Program-made: the position numbers and the translations under genes
Assembly: GCA_015143295.1 (NCBI GenBank)
Contig: CM026573.1
Span: 10,491,277 to 10,555,276, forward strand
DNA length: 64,000 bases
Source: Tetracentron sinense
Taxonomy: Eukaryota > Streptophyta > Magnoliopsida > Trochodendrales > Trochodendraceae
Direction of reading: 5' to 3'
The notes under the pieces: model-generated
Databases searched by the model: none
Told to the model about the DNA's origin: nothing
What the model saw: only the letters and a program-made list of their open reading frames with translations
In this document: positions 32,309-44,388 of the stretch, in pieces
How positions within the stretch are numbered: position 1 is the stretch's first letter
Layout of the letters: every line of letters starts with the position of its first letter

Positions 32309-32742
32309 ACTAACCCTTACTACTAACAGTGGATGAATGATACTTTGTAAGCTAGCTAAAAACTCTAAAACACCTTATGCATTTCTTCTCAATTTGCTTC
32401 ATATAAAAAAAGAAAAGAAAAAAGGATGGATTGAAGCAAGGAGATGGGAAGCAATGCTTGCCCCACCGGTTGTTTCAAGTCCTGAGAGGGTGTGATGTTG
32501 AAATAACTTCCCGTTTCACTAACCTCGAACAGATACTAACTAGGGTTGCGGCCTAACCGTTATTGTGGACCAAAAAAAAAGTAAAAAAATAACAAGGAGA
32601 TAAGAAACTTATCTGAGATAAGAAAATTATCTATCTTGAGATATAGAGTTTGGCACCTAATAACTTTTGACAAAATGGCCCCATGGTTGAATGATGCTTG
32701 ACATGATGATAGATTCCTTTTGCTTTTAATGTCAATGAATAG

Positions 32743-32873
32743 TTAGGGGTGTCAAGTGCTGGGATGGGCTTGGGCTTATGTTTATGTGATTTTTTATTGG
32801 ATCAGACCTGATCCCAAATCCAACCTGCTTACAAGAGGCTTTTGTGGCCCGAACTAGTCCCGTTGACACCCTA
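32743..32873. mobile_element. hAT-type MITE, short, TAGGGGTGTCAA ends
   Basis: TAGGGGTGTCAAGTGC at the left and CCCGTTGACACCCTA at the right are inverted copies of about 130-bp spacing, with GGGCTTGGG-type words inside. No matching 8-bp flanks were found, so the insertion is old or was rearranged. Confidence 0.6.
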
Positions 32874-32924
32874 CTGTCAAGGATAGCCCTTACCAGACCA
32901 AAACCGTATGGCCTACTCACAAAG

Positions 32925-33110
32925 GTCTTTTAACTGCCCTTTTAACTCTGGTTATTAAGTTTTAACCCTTAAGAGTAAAATTTTTTTAATATTTTTTTTT
33001 CTAAAAACTAAGGTTAGGTGGTTGAACCCTAAGGTTTAGTGAACTTTAACCACAGCTAAAGGATGTTAAAAGGGACACTTGTTGACCTATGGGACAAGAG
33101 CCAGGCGGTT
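32925..33110. mobile_element. Decayed MITE fragment of the GGTTAA type
   Basis: CTAAGGTTAGGTGGTTGAAC, CTAAGGTTTAGTG, TTTAACCACAGC and GACACTTGTTGACCTATGGG occur in the order of the right arm of the MITE at 49,594. The left arm is represented only by AACTCTGGTTATTAAG. Confidence 0.5.
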
Positions 33111-34525
33111 TTCATCTAGGGAGGGCCAGACGAAATCCCATCCCATCTAATGTATAGGAGATCTCTTCATTGGGACCCATCTTAGGGTTAAGAAGGAGTT
33201 TTTTTTAAAAGAAAATCCACTCAGAGGGAGCGGGGGAAGGAGGTATTTAGTCAACAATGCAAAATGAAAACACTTGACTAAGAAAACAGACTTGGATTTT
33301 TTTTTTTGGAAGGTAAGTTGGGAACAAACTTAGATGTTGCTGGTTCTAACCTGTTTTTGAATCAACACTAGATTTCATGATTTATTTCTTTTTCTGTATG
33401 ATGTAACATTAAAGAGTAAAATAAGTCCATGGATCTTTTGGGAAGATTACTCGCCCGCGCCGCCTCGCTCTAATGTTGATTAATGAGTCACACCACTGTA
33501 ACATCATCAGAGTAATATATACTAGAAACGCCGTTAGTTTCGAAGCTGCGTATGCACAGGGTTGTCAACGGGTCGGGTGCCTCTAGGCCCAATTAATAAT
33601 CATCCCAGGTCGAGCCAGTCCGCTGCCTAAGTAAGTATAAATAAGTAAAAATAGGCTAATTTTTTTTAGGGGTTTTAGTAATCGGGCTTTATTGGACTCA
33701 GCCAGTTGGGCCAAACCCGATTAGAAGTATATTCTAACGGGCCGAGCCTAAGCCTCTACGTCCAAGTCCACCTAACTATATAAACGACCGGGCTGTGCTG
33801 GGCTTAGTTCTATACACACATTTTCGTTGGATGTTTCCAACATAATTAACTGTCTGTATTGCACGACATGCTAGCCCTACTCTTAGGCATTACCTATTCT
33901 CAGACAAAAACCAAAACATGTTAAAGCAATGAAAACATGTTAAAGCAATGACAGGTGTTGTTGGTTTTTTTTTTTTTGTTGAGAACAAGGACAAATGTTC
34001 GTCCTTTTTAGTTAAAAGCAAAGACAAAAACAAAGACATGTGTTGGTTTTTGGCCAAGAGTAAGAAATGCCCGAGAGAGTAGGGCTAACACGGCAAATGA
34101 CATTATGGCCTGGTAATCTTTTCCTTAATGATATGGTCATAGATCTATAAGCAGAATATCATGAAACATGGTGCAAATGAAGAGATGCCATGCCAGTGAT
34201 CTTTCCACTAACTGTACAATGAGACAGACCTGAATAAAGGTAGGTCCATTGGTAGCCATTAATGGCTACTTTGCTCCCACAAAGCCTAGAGTCAGGTCAA
34301 GTTTCTCAACCAACATCAGTCAATGACAATGGTGCTGCTTTTTTACACCTTTCCTGACCAATCTTCAAAAAGGAAAAGATGGATAAAAAAAAAGGCATTT
34401 ACGTGTCCATTTTGGTCACTTATATGCTTTTGTTCTCTTTACCTTGTGGCCCCTGAAAATCCAAACACTGAAAAGGCCAAAAACCATACAAAAGCACATT
34501 CCCATGTATCTTTTTCGGCATTTTG
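33111..34525. other. Intergenic, with hAT-MITE remains
   Basis: A stretch at about 33,557-33,810 starts AGGGTTGTCAACGGGTCGGG and contains GGGCCGAGCC and CGACCGGGCTG words, like the hAT MITEs elsewhere in the window, but no right end is clear. Around 33,917-34,052, AACATGTTAAAGCAATG is repeated twice in tandem, followed by ACAAAGACATGTGTTGG. No gene was recognised. Confidence 0.4.
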
Positions 34526-34529
34526 AAAA

Positions 34530-34697
34530 CCCTAGCCCCATGTTTAGTTGTCGAGAAAATAGGTGAAACCAGACAAAATAACTTTTTTTTTTTTTTTTTG
34601 GAGAAAATGCAACTAAAACTTGTATTGTGGAAAATTATTTTTTTCTTCTTCTCTGTTTCCACATATTTTCTAGTCAATCAAACAGTGGGTAAAGGAA
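34530..34697. mobile_element. MITE related to the ATGTTTGGTTGC family
   Basis: The left end CCATGTTTAGTTGTCGAGAA and the right end TTTTCTAGTCAATCAAACAG are an imperfect inverted pair. GAAAATAGGTG and CACATATTTTC follow inside, the same order as at 16,905-17,065. A (TA)n run follows at about 34,738. Confidence 0.5.
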
Positions 34698-35164
34698 TTC
34701 TAGACCCACAATGACAATTCACCCCATTTTGATTTAATATATATATATATATATAAATTTTTTTTATATAAAAATCTCAACTTTAGTCTAAAAAAAGGCG
34801 ATATGTAGTTTGTAGCAGTCGAAACAGGCAATTGTAGTAGTTACTTATGATGCGCCATGGTCCATCTTTCAGGTCATAGTGTCCGAAAAAAGTAAATTAG
34901 AATACAATGTTAAAACGGATGCAACCTAAAGATTAGGCTAATTTGAAGAAACATATGAGCCTACACCTAAATAACGTCATTGGAACTGTTAACGTCGTCA
35001 CACACATTCTATGAGAGTGATAGACACTTCTCCTATATATCTTTTCATGACACTTTTGAGAAATGGTAGCATATTTTATTTGATCACTTTTTAAACGTGT
35101 CATGCAAGGATACGGGGTGTATAAATATATATATGAATGATTATAATATATATGAAGATTATGA

Positions 35165-35331
35165 GATGGAAAATGCTAGGATCACTTTCTTTGAATATTC
35201 GCTCTCTTCTTTCTGATTGAAGAGAGTGTTAGTGGGAAACACATCATTTTCTTAATGGAAGACAATAACACGTCTTCTTCCAAAAAAAAAAAAAAAGAGT
35301 TTAAAAGAAAGTGATGTTAGCATTGTCTGAT
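35165..35331. mobile_element. MITE, ATGCTAGGATCACTTTCTTT family, copy 1
   Basis: AAAATGCTAGGATCACTTTC and GAAAGTGATGTTAGCATTG are inverted ends. Inside are GGAAGACAATAACACG and CTCTCTTCTTTC words. Two further copies lie at 44,389-44,545 and 47,379-47,515, one of them with reordered interior words. Confidence 0.65.
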
Positions 35332-35560
35332 TCATATATATATATATATATATATAGAGCCAGTTTATGTTTATGGACATTCCTTGTTATTACACCTTAT
35401 CTAAGTCATTCTTTAAGAAATCATTAACTTTAAAGAAATTGTAATTTTGAAATAACTATTTTTGTAAAGAATTCTACCTCAACAATATATAGAGTTATTG
35501 ACAGTTCTTCTTTAATAAATAACTTATAAAATGTGTAAGAATAGGGAACACCCCTAAACT

Positions 35561-35583
35561 GTCTCTCTCTCTCTCTCACACAC

Positions 35584-35624
<41 letters not shown>
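35561..35624. repeat. Compound microsatellite (CT)n(CA)n(GT)n(TA)n
   Basis: Runs of CT, CACACACG, TGTGTGTG and a long TA run follow each other without interruption. The CACACACGTGTGTG junction is itself palindromic. A separate (TA)n run lies at 35,334-35,356. Confidence 0.95.
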
Positions 35625-35629
<5 letters not shown>

Positions 35630-36082
35630 TTATATTAATTTAAATTTAATATTAGAAAAATTATTTATCTTGTCTTATTGCTTCCCGGGTGTCAATTCGG
35701 AATTTCTACCATTCTTCTCATAAGGGTCATCAATGGGGGTGTGTAGATTATAGAAATATACTATTCATGGTTGTCTTCCCTAAAATATGGTAGAGTCCTA
35801 AAACAACTCTCATTTCCGAGAGATTCTCTTTCTATAGAAATAAAATTTTTCCCTAAAATATGGTAAAGTCCTAAACCAACTCTCATTTAGGATTCTTCCT
35901 TAATATGATAGAGCCCGAAACCAACTCTCTTTTAATAATGGGTCTCACATAATATTAAATATTGACTTAATTAAAGTTTGGTTGTATTATAAGTTATTTA
36001 TTAAATAAATTAAGTTAAATGACATTTAAGTCAAAGTAAAGTTTTGCATACTCTTATACTTTTATTAGTAGAATAATATATA

Positions 36083-36619
36083 TCTTTACTATTATAATGT
36101 GAGAGGCAGCCGTAGATAATTTTTCCAAAATTCCCATACTACCCTTATATAAAAACAAAACTTTGAATTAATATTTGCTTTAATTCCCAAACTACCCCTT
36201 ACCTTTCTTTTCTTTACTATTATAATGCGAGAGGCAGCCGTAGATGATTTTTTCCTAAATTCCCATACTACCCTTATATAAAAACAAAACTTTGATTTAA
36301 TATTTGCTTTAATTCCCAAACTACCCCTTGCCTTTGATTTAGTTTCAAAACTAGCCTTATTCGTCTATCTATTTTGAATCACAGCCAATCGCGATTAAAC
36401 TCAGGGAGAGTTCAATCGCATCCGCAGGTTAACACGTGACACTTTTAACTCCTATTACCTATGGTTAACTCCTTCCCCTCACTCTTACGTGCATCGCACG
36501 TGCCACTAGCAAGTTCAATCGCACCCGTGGGTTAACATGTGTCCCTTTTAACTCCTATTAACTGTGGTTAACTCCTTCCCCTCGTTCTCACGTGCGCGAT
36601 GCACGTACTACCCCGCTAG
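36083..36619 (+). mobile_element. Non-autonomous Helitron with two heads and two tails
   Basis: It starts TCTTTACTATTATAATG after an A (36,082) and ends in CTAG before a T (36,620), as expected for Helitron insertion between A and T. A hairpin-forming CGTGCGCGATGCACG precedes the final CTAG. The head recurs at 36,211 with the following ~110 bases (GAGAGGCAGCCGTAGAT, CCCATACTACCCTTATAT), and the tail occurs also at about 36,480-36,509 (CACGTGC hairpin GTGCATCGCAC, then CTAG). Between them lies half of the GATCACAGCCAAT MITE (from about 36,377), which the element seems to have picked up. No RepHel gene is present. Confidence 0.75.
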
Positions 36620-36620
36620 T

Positions 36621-39600
36621 ATATATATATACTTATGAAATCCTTTATATGCAAGCTTGTCTGCAACTTTTCCTCCTTTTCTTTGAATAAAAGAGATGAT
36701 ATGCTCTTTAAAGCAGATGCCCTGCTAACAGTAATGGAAGTGAGGTTCAATCAATCATGTCTGCAAACAGTTTAAAACTTAAGCATTATAAGCAACCATG
36801 AACTCTTTCTTTGCTCTTAGTGGTATACAGCTTATTTGAATCTCCATACAAGCTTTAGAACCATATTCATGGTGAAGCATGTACCAGACTATTTTGAGTG
36901 GGAAGTCACTTCATTTATATTTTCTTGGATTTGACTTCCATTCAATCAAATAAAGAATTACTATCTTAGCATATCTCTAAGATCATGAGTAATACATCTC
37001 TATCATCAATCAATTAATGCAAGCTTTAGGTGCAAATGCATGAAGGGACAAACTTTTAATTTATGTTAATTAATCTGCGCAGTGCAAGTGCGCCTAACTT
37101 AATTTTTAACTTACTGCAACTTAGTTCCATTTCATCCTGTTGATTCGCCGACATGGTTTTAGACTGACTTTAATTTATAGCCATATTAAAACTTACAGTT
37201 CATTGAGAGTCAGAATACTGACTATCTGGTATTTGAGCCTCTTGACACCAAAATTTTCTACTTTTTTTTTAAAACCCTGGCCATGACCCTTACCAAATTA
37301 AAGAAAAATTACATTCTAATATTTGGAAGGGCAGCTTTATCAAGCAACAAAAAACTTTTTGCCTCACGAAGAAGCCTACCAATATCGAAGAACCTAGTAG
37401 AAGATATTCTCTTACAGGCTTCTGCTGAATTCATTAAGAATATTTTGTGACTCATGCTGAGTTTCATGGAGTTGTAATTGGAGCAAAGTTGTAGATACGA
37501 CACGGACGATGTCCATCAAACCGGAATCTGTCTGTCTTTATCACCGAGACATTTTCTTCTTATCCAAGCATTACGGCCACGCGATAATTTGCGATAAAAT
37601 TTCCATATCCAAAAGCTCGATTCGCAACTTTTTCTTTTTTTGCTCTTTGGAAAGGAAGATGCTAAGGTAGCTCATACAATTCATAAAATAGAGTGCTACA
37701 GTAATTTTTGATTTACAGATTGTCGAGAGCACGCATCGAATTTTAGATAGAAGAGTTAGGGTTTTGTTCTAAGATTTTTTGTTGTTGGAAATATTAGGAA
37801 TTAAACATTAGCATTAGATTCTTACTGAACGATTTGCAGAGAATGCGATTGCATTATAAGGTCACAATTGAACAAATCAAACAAGTTCAAATTACTAAAC
37901 ATAGCCAGAACTCAGGTTCAAGTCCAACCCTGAGCCCAAACCCAACCCAAACCAACCCAACACAACCAGCTAGAACCTCAGTCCAGCCTAAAAGACCAAC
38001 CTAACCACAAAATAATTTTATTGTTATGGACTATACTTTCAATCTACTAACTCATAACTCATGCAGGCATCTCAATTCTCAACTGTTGGAATTGAAAGTG
38101 TGAAACCATTAGGGATACATACTATAGTTTAGTACGATAGACCGTTCATACGGTGCAGCAGCAATTGGACTTTCAACGCCCGCATGCAGCTTTCGGGCAT
38201 TGAACCCGCGTCGTAATAAATGCAAAAAGAGAGAGATTGTAGCCACCGAATGAGGGACTTTTAGTTGATTGATGATATGGGTCTTGAGTGAGTAATAGTG
38301 ATCACGTGTGGTCCGTGATATTGACCACCATACACCTCATCACACCCTAAAAGTTGGCACCAAAAGTAAAATATTTTCCAAGATCCTCGACTCGCCACAT
38401 AAGCTTGCCCAGCACCAATTCCACCATCACCACCCACGTGTCCTTGTACTCCTCTCCCAAGGGACACGTTTACATACTCTCCTTCGGGGATAGGACATTA
38501 GATTACTTTCGGCTCGGGCTTCCACACTTCATCCGACATTTGACGATAAAATAAGGGATAGTTTGTTTCATTTTCTCCCTATCATATCTCTCCCTTTTTT
38601 ATGGCCACATGTTTCATGATGTGTGGACGCATGAGGTAATCCGATGCCTTGGCAATGGATTTCGTCTCGCAAGACGAAATCTGTTTGATCTCTATTCCAT
38701 AAGTCATCATGTATCCCTCTTAACACTTTTTAACTATAGATAAGATTTATTAATCCTTGTAGGTAATAATGTAATCTTGGTAATAATGCAATCTTGGTTA
38801 TTTTTAAAAATTAACCATAGGTCAGTCAAAAGACTGTGAGTGGGCCCGCTCCCACCTCTATTCAATTAGTTGCCATATATATTATTATAATCTATGAAAC
38901 CTAAAAGGCATATATACTGTTAACTTACGACAAAAAATTGGCACAAAGGGTAGGGAAACAACGACAACCAAAAAGAAAATAAATTTGTATACGACAAAAG
39001 AGGGCCCAAAGGTACTAGGGAGAGAAAATGAGATACAAGTATATAACAACAATAAAAAAAAAAAAAAACAGAAGTATTTTTTTACTAAAAAACAAACAAA
39101 ATAAACAAATATTATATTTTTTTTTCTTTGATACAATAAAATGGAACTAGAATTGCTGCCGACGGCAAGGCAGAATCTTCTTTTAAAAAATAATAATATA
39201 GATGTTCATTGATCCTGTACATGTCTCATTCGATAACTAAAAAAGGTTTAATTTCACATTTATCCATTGTGTGAGCTTTTGCTAGGAGGATATGGATTGG
39301 TTCTTCACTGAATATAAAACTTCTCATAAACTACCTACATTTCGGGAGTAGTGAAAATCTTGGTATATTATTCAAGCATGGAGAAGGAAGTATCTTCTAA
39401 GGACGGTTTATCTTTTAATATGGGGGACTGGTTTTTTTGTTTTTAATTTTTTATGGGGGAGGGACTTGAAAAGTAAGAAATGAAGTGGGGTTTGAGCTAG
39501 AAAACTAAGAACTTGAACATTGTCAGTTGCTCAAAAATCTATTGTGGAAGTGTAGTCCAGTAAAAGTAGAGGGTAGATCTTATTTAGGTGTTGTTTTCTA

Positions 39601-39715
39601 AAAATGATCTAAATTAGATTCCAATTATATGGGTGCCACATCCAAAAATTTAGATAAAAATAAATGTAGATGGTGCTGCTATCTCCGAAAAATGAAAAAC
39701 TAGTGCAGATGCTAT
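36621..39715. other. Intergenic, nothing recognised
   Basis: About 3.1 kb of AT-rich sequence. Frames at 37,309-37,503 and 38,261-38,493 (both strands) have no recognisable similarity. A TTCGTCTCGCAAGACGAAAT inverted word stands near 38,665. No gene was supported. Confidence 0.45.
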
Positions 39716-41630
39716 TGATTGAAAATAGATTCTATTGAATAGCTTGAGTGATTATTACAATGACTTCTCCTTAAGGATTATATAGAGATTACATGAGTCT
39801 CAAGATAGAAACAGTATCACATCATAATCAAATATAATCTTAATCAAATCTAATCCTAATCAAATCTAAGATTTGATACTAATCTATTTCAAATTCAAAT
39901 CTACCTAGATATGAGATGAGATACATGCACATAAAGAGAAGTTGGCCAGTCGTTTGAAGGAAAAAAAAAACTTGAAGGTATTGATGATAGAGAGAATTCA
40001 ACTAGAATTGGTGATGACTACAGTTTTAGGAAAAAAAAATAATAATTAAAATAAGGTCTGATCAACCCGCTCTGATACCATATAGATAAATTGATTTATT
40101 GATAATAATCTTGGATGATTTTATAAGAACCCTAAGATGGTTTAATAATATTTCAAGACTTCTAATATAGAAAGATCTCTTAAAGATAATCCTAATCTAA
40201 TCATATCTAATCAAATCCTAAATTCAAACTTAATCAATACTATCTAATTGTGAAGGAGATACACTGATAATGACACAGTGTATCTTATTCACTTTATTAC
40301 AATAAGATATTCTCTAATATTCCCCCTCAAACACATGTGGATTGAAAATCTTCATGGGTTTGCCGCAACTTGAGTATTCCCTTTGTGCATGAAGAGCTAA
40401 AACATCTAACCGTGCTTGGAGTCACCGTCATTTTGTGAAGTCTATCTCTGTCGCATCCCGCTCATATTTATGAGTCTGTCAGAGGCGGTAGCCCACAAGA
40501 ATAGGCTGTCATGATCTTTTCCCCAAAACACATGAAGAATGATTTGTAATGTGAAAAAAAACTCTCGTTAGAGAGGTCTTCAATAAAATAAAAGGAGATA
40601 CATTTATTACAGTAGTCATCAATGATGATTAAAAAAAGAAAAAAAGAAAAAAACCATTGACCAACCATGCTAACATTTATGGTAGCTTTGATGACAGGAA
40701 AACAAGAAAGACAATGGAGAAACTTTAAATCCACCGCCCGCCAAAAGCATGTAATGAAATAGAAAAAAAAAATCAATACAGGCAGATCGCCCGCTTTGAT
40801 ACCATGATTGAAAAGAGATTCTATTGAATAGCTTGAGTGATTATAATGACTCTTTCTTGAGGATTATATAGAGATTACATGAGCCTCAAGATTAGGGTTG
40901 TCAAAGAGCAGGGCCGGGGTCAGCCCTAGCCCTACCCTTCTCTATAAGAGTAGGGCCCTAGTCCAGCCCTAGCCCTTTAGGGCCGGGATTGATTGGGCCC
41001 TAGCCTTGCCTTCAAGGGCCAGGGTAGGGCCAAATGGCCGGAAGAAAGAGCGGAATTTTTTTTGTGATTTGAGATGACAGAGATTTTTTTTTTTTACACC
41101 GACTGTCAACCTTACATGGAAATGGATACTCTCCTCTTTTATCTGGGGCTTGGGATACTCATATAGCCTCACATAGAATTGAGTTTTGGAAATTACTCAT
41201 ATAACCCTATTATTAAATCGTTTGGAGGGTTATATGAGTAATTTTATATATATATATATACTATGTATGATTATATATAGTAGTTTCGGTGTAGCAAAAT
41301 AATATAAGGGCCGGGTTTTAAAGGTCAGGGCCGGAGTGAGCCCTGGCCCAGCCCAGTAGACGCAGGGCTTTCAGATTTTGGACCCTGCCCAGCCCAATGG
41401 CTGGGAAGGGCAGGGCTTTGGAGGGCAGGGCAGGACAGGGCCGGGTACCCTTCTACGTGGGCTTTTTTGACAGCCTTACTCAAGATAGAAGCAGTATCAC
41501 ATCATAATAAAATCTAAGATTCGATACTAATCTATTTTAAATTCAAATCTACCTAGATATGAGATGAGATACAATGTATCTCATCTCACTTTATTACACC
41601 GCTTTGTATTCTTTAAACCTATCTCTAATA
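39716..41630 (-). mobile_element. Ty1/copia LTR fossils, nested and decayed
   Basis: Two complements of the usual copia primer-binding site (TGGTATCAGAGC on the minus strand) stand at 40,069-40,080 and, with one change, at 40,793-40,804. LTR-like sequence follows each on the right. The LTR from 40,805 (TGATTGAAAAGAGATTCTAT) has a relative at 39,716-39,925. The LTR next to 40,080 belongs to a different but related family. All are minus-strand fossils without a recognisable gag or pol. The order suggests at least two insertions of different age, with a hAT MITE later entering the right-hand LTR. Confidence 0.6.
40893..41478. mobile_element. hAT-type MITE inside a copia LTR, 8-bp duplication
   Basis: CTCAAGAT stands at 40,885-40,892 and 41,479-41,486. 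The ends TAGGGTTGTCAAAGAGC and TTTTTTGACAGCCTTA are inverted copies. The outer parts repeat GGGCCGGGG, AGCCCTAGCCCTA and GGGCAGGGC words. The related LTR at 39,716 reads AGTCTCAAGATAGAAACAGT without interruption, so it shows the empty target site. It is 586 bp with no coding capacity. Confidence 0.9.
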
Positions 41631-41639
41631 GTTATAACC

Positions 41640-42150
41640 AAGGGTGGAGCCACATGGAACCTCCTCCCTGCCTCCCCCCCTATCTGAAATTTTTTTAGTA
41701 CAATATTTATAAAATTTTAATATTTTGTGAGAGGAGCGGAGCCGGGGGGGATGAGGGCTCTACCTCCAAACCCCCATTGTTAGCCCCCTGCAAGAGAATC
41801 CTGGCTTTGCTCCTAGTTATGACATGAGATTAAGAGGGAGCTATTATCATACAAGGTTCTTTTTATTCGATTTTTGATTAACCAAGTGTGTTAGCAGGGG
41901 CGGAGCCATGATTCTCTTGCCAGATGCCCCCTCAAATTTTTTGTTGAGGGCCAAGCTCATGGGCATCGTGTTTGATTGTGTCCATTTGTAGAGAACATAT
42001 TTTTCTCAAAAGTTTAGGGGGGCTAGGGCCCTCGGATCCACCCTTCTCCTAGACTATTAATAGTTTAGTAAAAAAAAAATTTCCAAAATTTAAAAGGGGG
42101 GGGTGGGGGTGGGGGCTTCAGCTCGGCCCCATGTGGCTCCGTCCTTGTGT
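41640..42150. mobile_element. GGGTGGAGCCA-type repeat element, copy 2 (possibly nested)
   Basis: AAGGGTGGAGCCACATGGAA at the left and CCCATGTGGCTCCGTCCTTG at the right are inverted ends. A second GGGGCGGAGCCATGATTC start and a CTGGCTTTGCTCCTAG end lie inside, so two copies appear to be nested or joined. Related copies are at 19,650 and about 45,345. Confidence 0.5.
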
Positions 42151-42159
42151 GGCAAAGTT

Positions 42160-42380
42160 AAAGGCTATATACTTTGGCATTTGGATAGCGGACCCACTCC
42201 TGCCCTGCACACCCACCACCTACACCCGTATCCTAAGTAGTCTACTACGATCTTGAATTTTTTTTATTCAAACGCGATTATGTTATTTCTTGCTAATCGG
42301 GTTTCCCTGGAAGGAGGCTGTCGTCACCCTCTACCTAAGCTGTGTAGAAAAGGCCTGAAGCCAATGTCAAGCAAGTCATA
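42160..42380. other. Intergenic, nothing recognised
   Basis: A short stretch between two mobile elements, without recognised features. Confidence 0.4.
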
Positions 42381-42384
42381 TGTT

Positions 42385-42960
42385 TTTTTTTATCGATAAC
42401 AAGAAGATATATTAATCAAACGAGAGGTACAACGACAAAAGAGAGTTTACAAGAACGTACATAAACTCAAACCATAAATAGAGATGAAAAATCCCCTCTG
42501 AAATGAGAGGCATCGGCCAAGCTAGCCAAACTCAACCCAATAAATCACCCAAAACCACCCTATCACATTAGATGAGAACCCATTCAGCAACCAATAAATG
42601 GATATGAGAACAAATGCGAGACAGATAAGAGGAGAATCCTCAAAAATTCTCTTATTTCAGTCACTCCATATCGACCATGAGATGGCTCCAGGAAAAACCG
42701 ACCAAATAGCCCTCCGCGCACTATCTACACTTACCTGAGATTAACAGGATAAGAAGTTGTGAAATGAATAATGGAAGACCCAATCCACCCCTATTTAGGA
42801 GAGAAAATACCCCCAAATTACAACCACAATAGGGGTGTTGGAAGCAACATGCTTTCTAATTAGATCATGAATTACAAAAGCCTGAAAATTTCTATTTCTA
42901 TTTCATGACGCAATTCACATCAATATTTATAACGATCTAGGAACTGTCCCCAGAGAGAGG
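42385..42960 (-). mobile_element. LINE 3' end, minus strand
   Basis: The T-run at 42,385-42,394 is the poly-A tail of a minus-strand element. About 250-300 bases in, the minus strand reads FPGAISWSIW and KRIFEDSP, the 3'-terminal block found after the zf-RVT domain in plant LINE proteins (a W-IW-ERN-RIF pattern), with stops. It is 5' truncated and dead. The 5' border is not resolved. Confidence 0.55.
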
Positions 42961-43161
42961 CTCCGTGAAATAGACATGTATGTGAATATATGGTCAATCT
43001 CTGTTGGGCAGAAAGTCTGAAGCTTTACTATTCTCTAGGATTGGCTTTGGGACTTTCCTTTGGTTATTTTATGTTTCAATCCTTTCATCTACTTCAACCG
43101 ATGGAGGGTAGATTTGCCTTGTGGTATTGTTACCTTAGACAAAAAAAGAACCGATGGGGTG

Positions 43162-44350
43162 ACAGCTAGTTTTGGTATGTTGGGAGATATCATTATTGCT
43201 GAAATCCAATGCCTACATCGTACTTGTGGGTAAAAGAATAATTGAACAAATATTGAATAAGACAATACCTATTGGTTCACAAGTGGCTACTGAAAGTCTC
43301 ATGCATGATTTTGAATAAGTGAAAGAATCCAGGAATCTTCTTTCCAACTCTTGTCTCTGCCACTCCATTCATTCTTTTGCTTTTATGTTACATTGAAAGT
43401 AGCTTCTTCAACTTCAGCAACTCGAAGTCGGAAAGAGGATTCCTCACTTCTTTCTCTCATTCAAAATCATGCATGAGACTTTTATATCACATGACTCTTA
43501 AGTGATAAAAGAAAGAAGATGATGTGGATGCCTCAATTAGTAGGTAAAATCACTAGATCTTGTCGAATCATACTGAAAATTTGATGATATATTTTGTACC
43601 TTGCAAAAAAATCGATCATTGTTTTCCAAACACACATTGTTTAACCAAATCTAATTTTCTCTCCTTATGTTCCAAAAAAATTCAAGGTTATTGCCAAAAA
43701 CAATTGTTTAAGTCACTTCATTTCTGTTTGTCCAAGTTACTTCTCTTTTTTGTCCAAGTTGCTTATCTTTTTTTTTTTTTTCAATTTATTTATCTATTTT
43801 TGTTGGCGCAACTAGGTGGAATAGTTAAGCGATCCCCTTTAAGTCTAAGATGGCCCAACTATGCCAAAGAAAAGAATTGAAGAAGCATATGACTCCTTCA
43901 TGCATGATCCGGTTGGCTTTGGGTTGGGGGATATAGAAGGAAACAAGAAGAAAGTATCAACAACAACTAGTTTTATTACGGGACATCTCACGATGTTCAT
44001 ATCAGTCTATTATGCATCTCTGAATCTAGCATTGGGTGAGATTGTGATTGGATTAATATCAGTAATTATTCTTTAGTCATTTATTGAATTATAAATCACT
44101 ACAAGTTAGACGATTTAAATATCAGAAGATTCAATACTCCTCCAAAAGGAAGGGTGTTAAATGGACCATTTCATGATATGGATCTGATAGACCCTACTTA
44201 TCTCTTTCTTTGATCGAAGGAAAAAGTAAAATTCAGAGGCATATAGCTCGATTGGTAGAGCTCTGGTCTTGTAATTGGGTTGTTGCGATAATGGGTTGAT
44301 GTCTAATTGTCTAGGAGATAGTGATAGTAGCTTGTACCTAATATTTTGAG
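43162..44350 (+). other. Scrambled plastid DNA (NUPT) with accD, ndhB and ycf1 pieces
   Basis: Three stretches match chloroplast genes. At 43,177-43,287 the sequence follows the C-terminal part of accD (GDIIIAE, GKRIIEQILNKT, GSQVA across one frame change). At about 43,290-43,430 it follows the end of the ndhB intron and the start of exon 2 (TLKVASSTSATR), and the intron end recurs inverted near 43,435-43,490. At 43,936-44,037 it follows ycf1 ([29 protein letters not shown]). From about 44,110, words such as GGCATATAGCTCGATTGGTA, as in inverted-repeat spacer DNA of plastids, continue to about 44,340. These pieces are far apart in plastid genomes, so the insertion was joined from fragments or rearranged. 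None is functional here. Confidence 0.75.
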
Positions 44351-44388
44351 CCTGATTATCTCTAAACCCAATGTGAAATTTTCTATTG

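Noticed and set aside
37309-37503. 64-codon minus-strand frame
   Set aside because: No similarity to a known family, no promoter or splice sites in suitable places.
44232-44300. tRNA-like stretch AGCTCGATTGGTAGAGCT followed by an anticodon-like loop
   Set aside because: There is no T-arm or closing acceptor stem, and the stretch lies inside plastid-derived spacer sequence, so it is not a tRNA gene.
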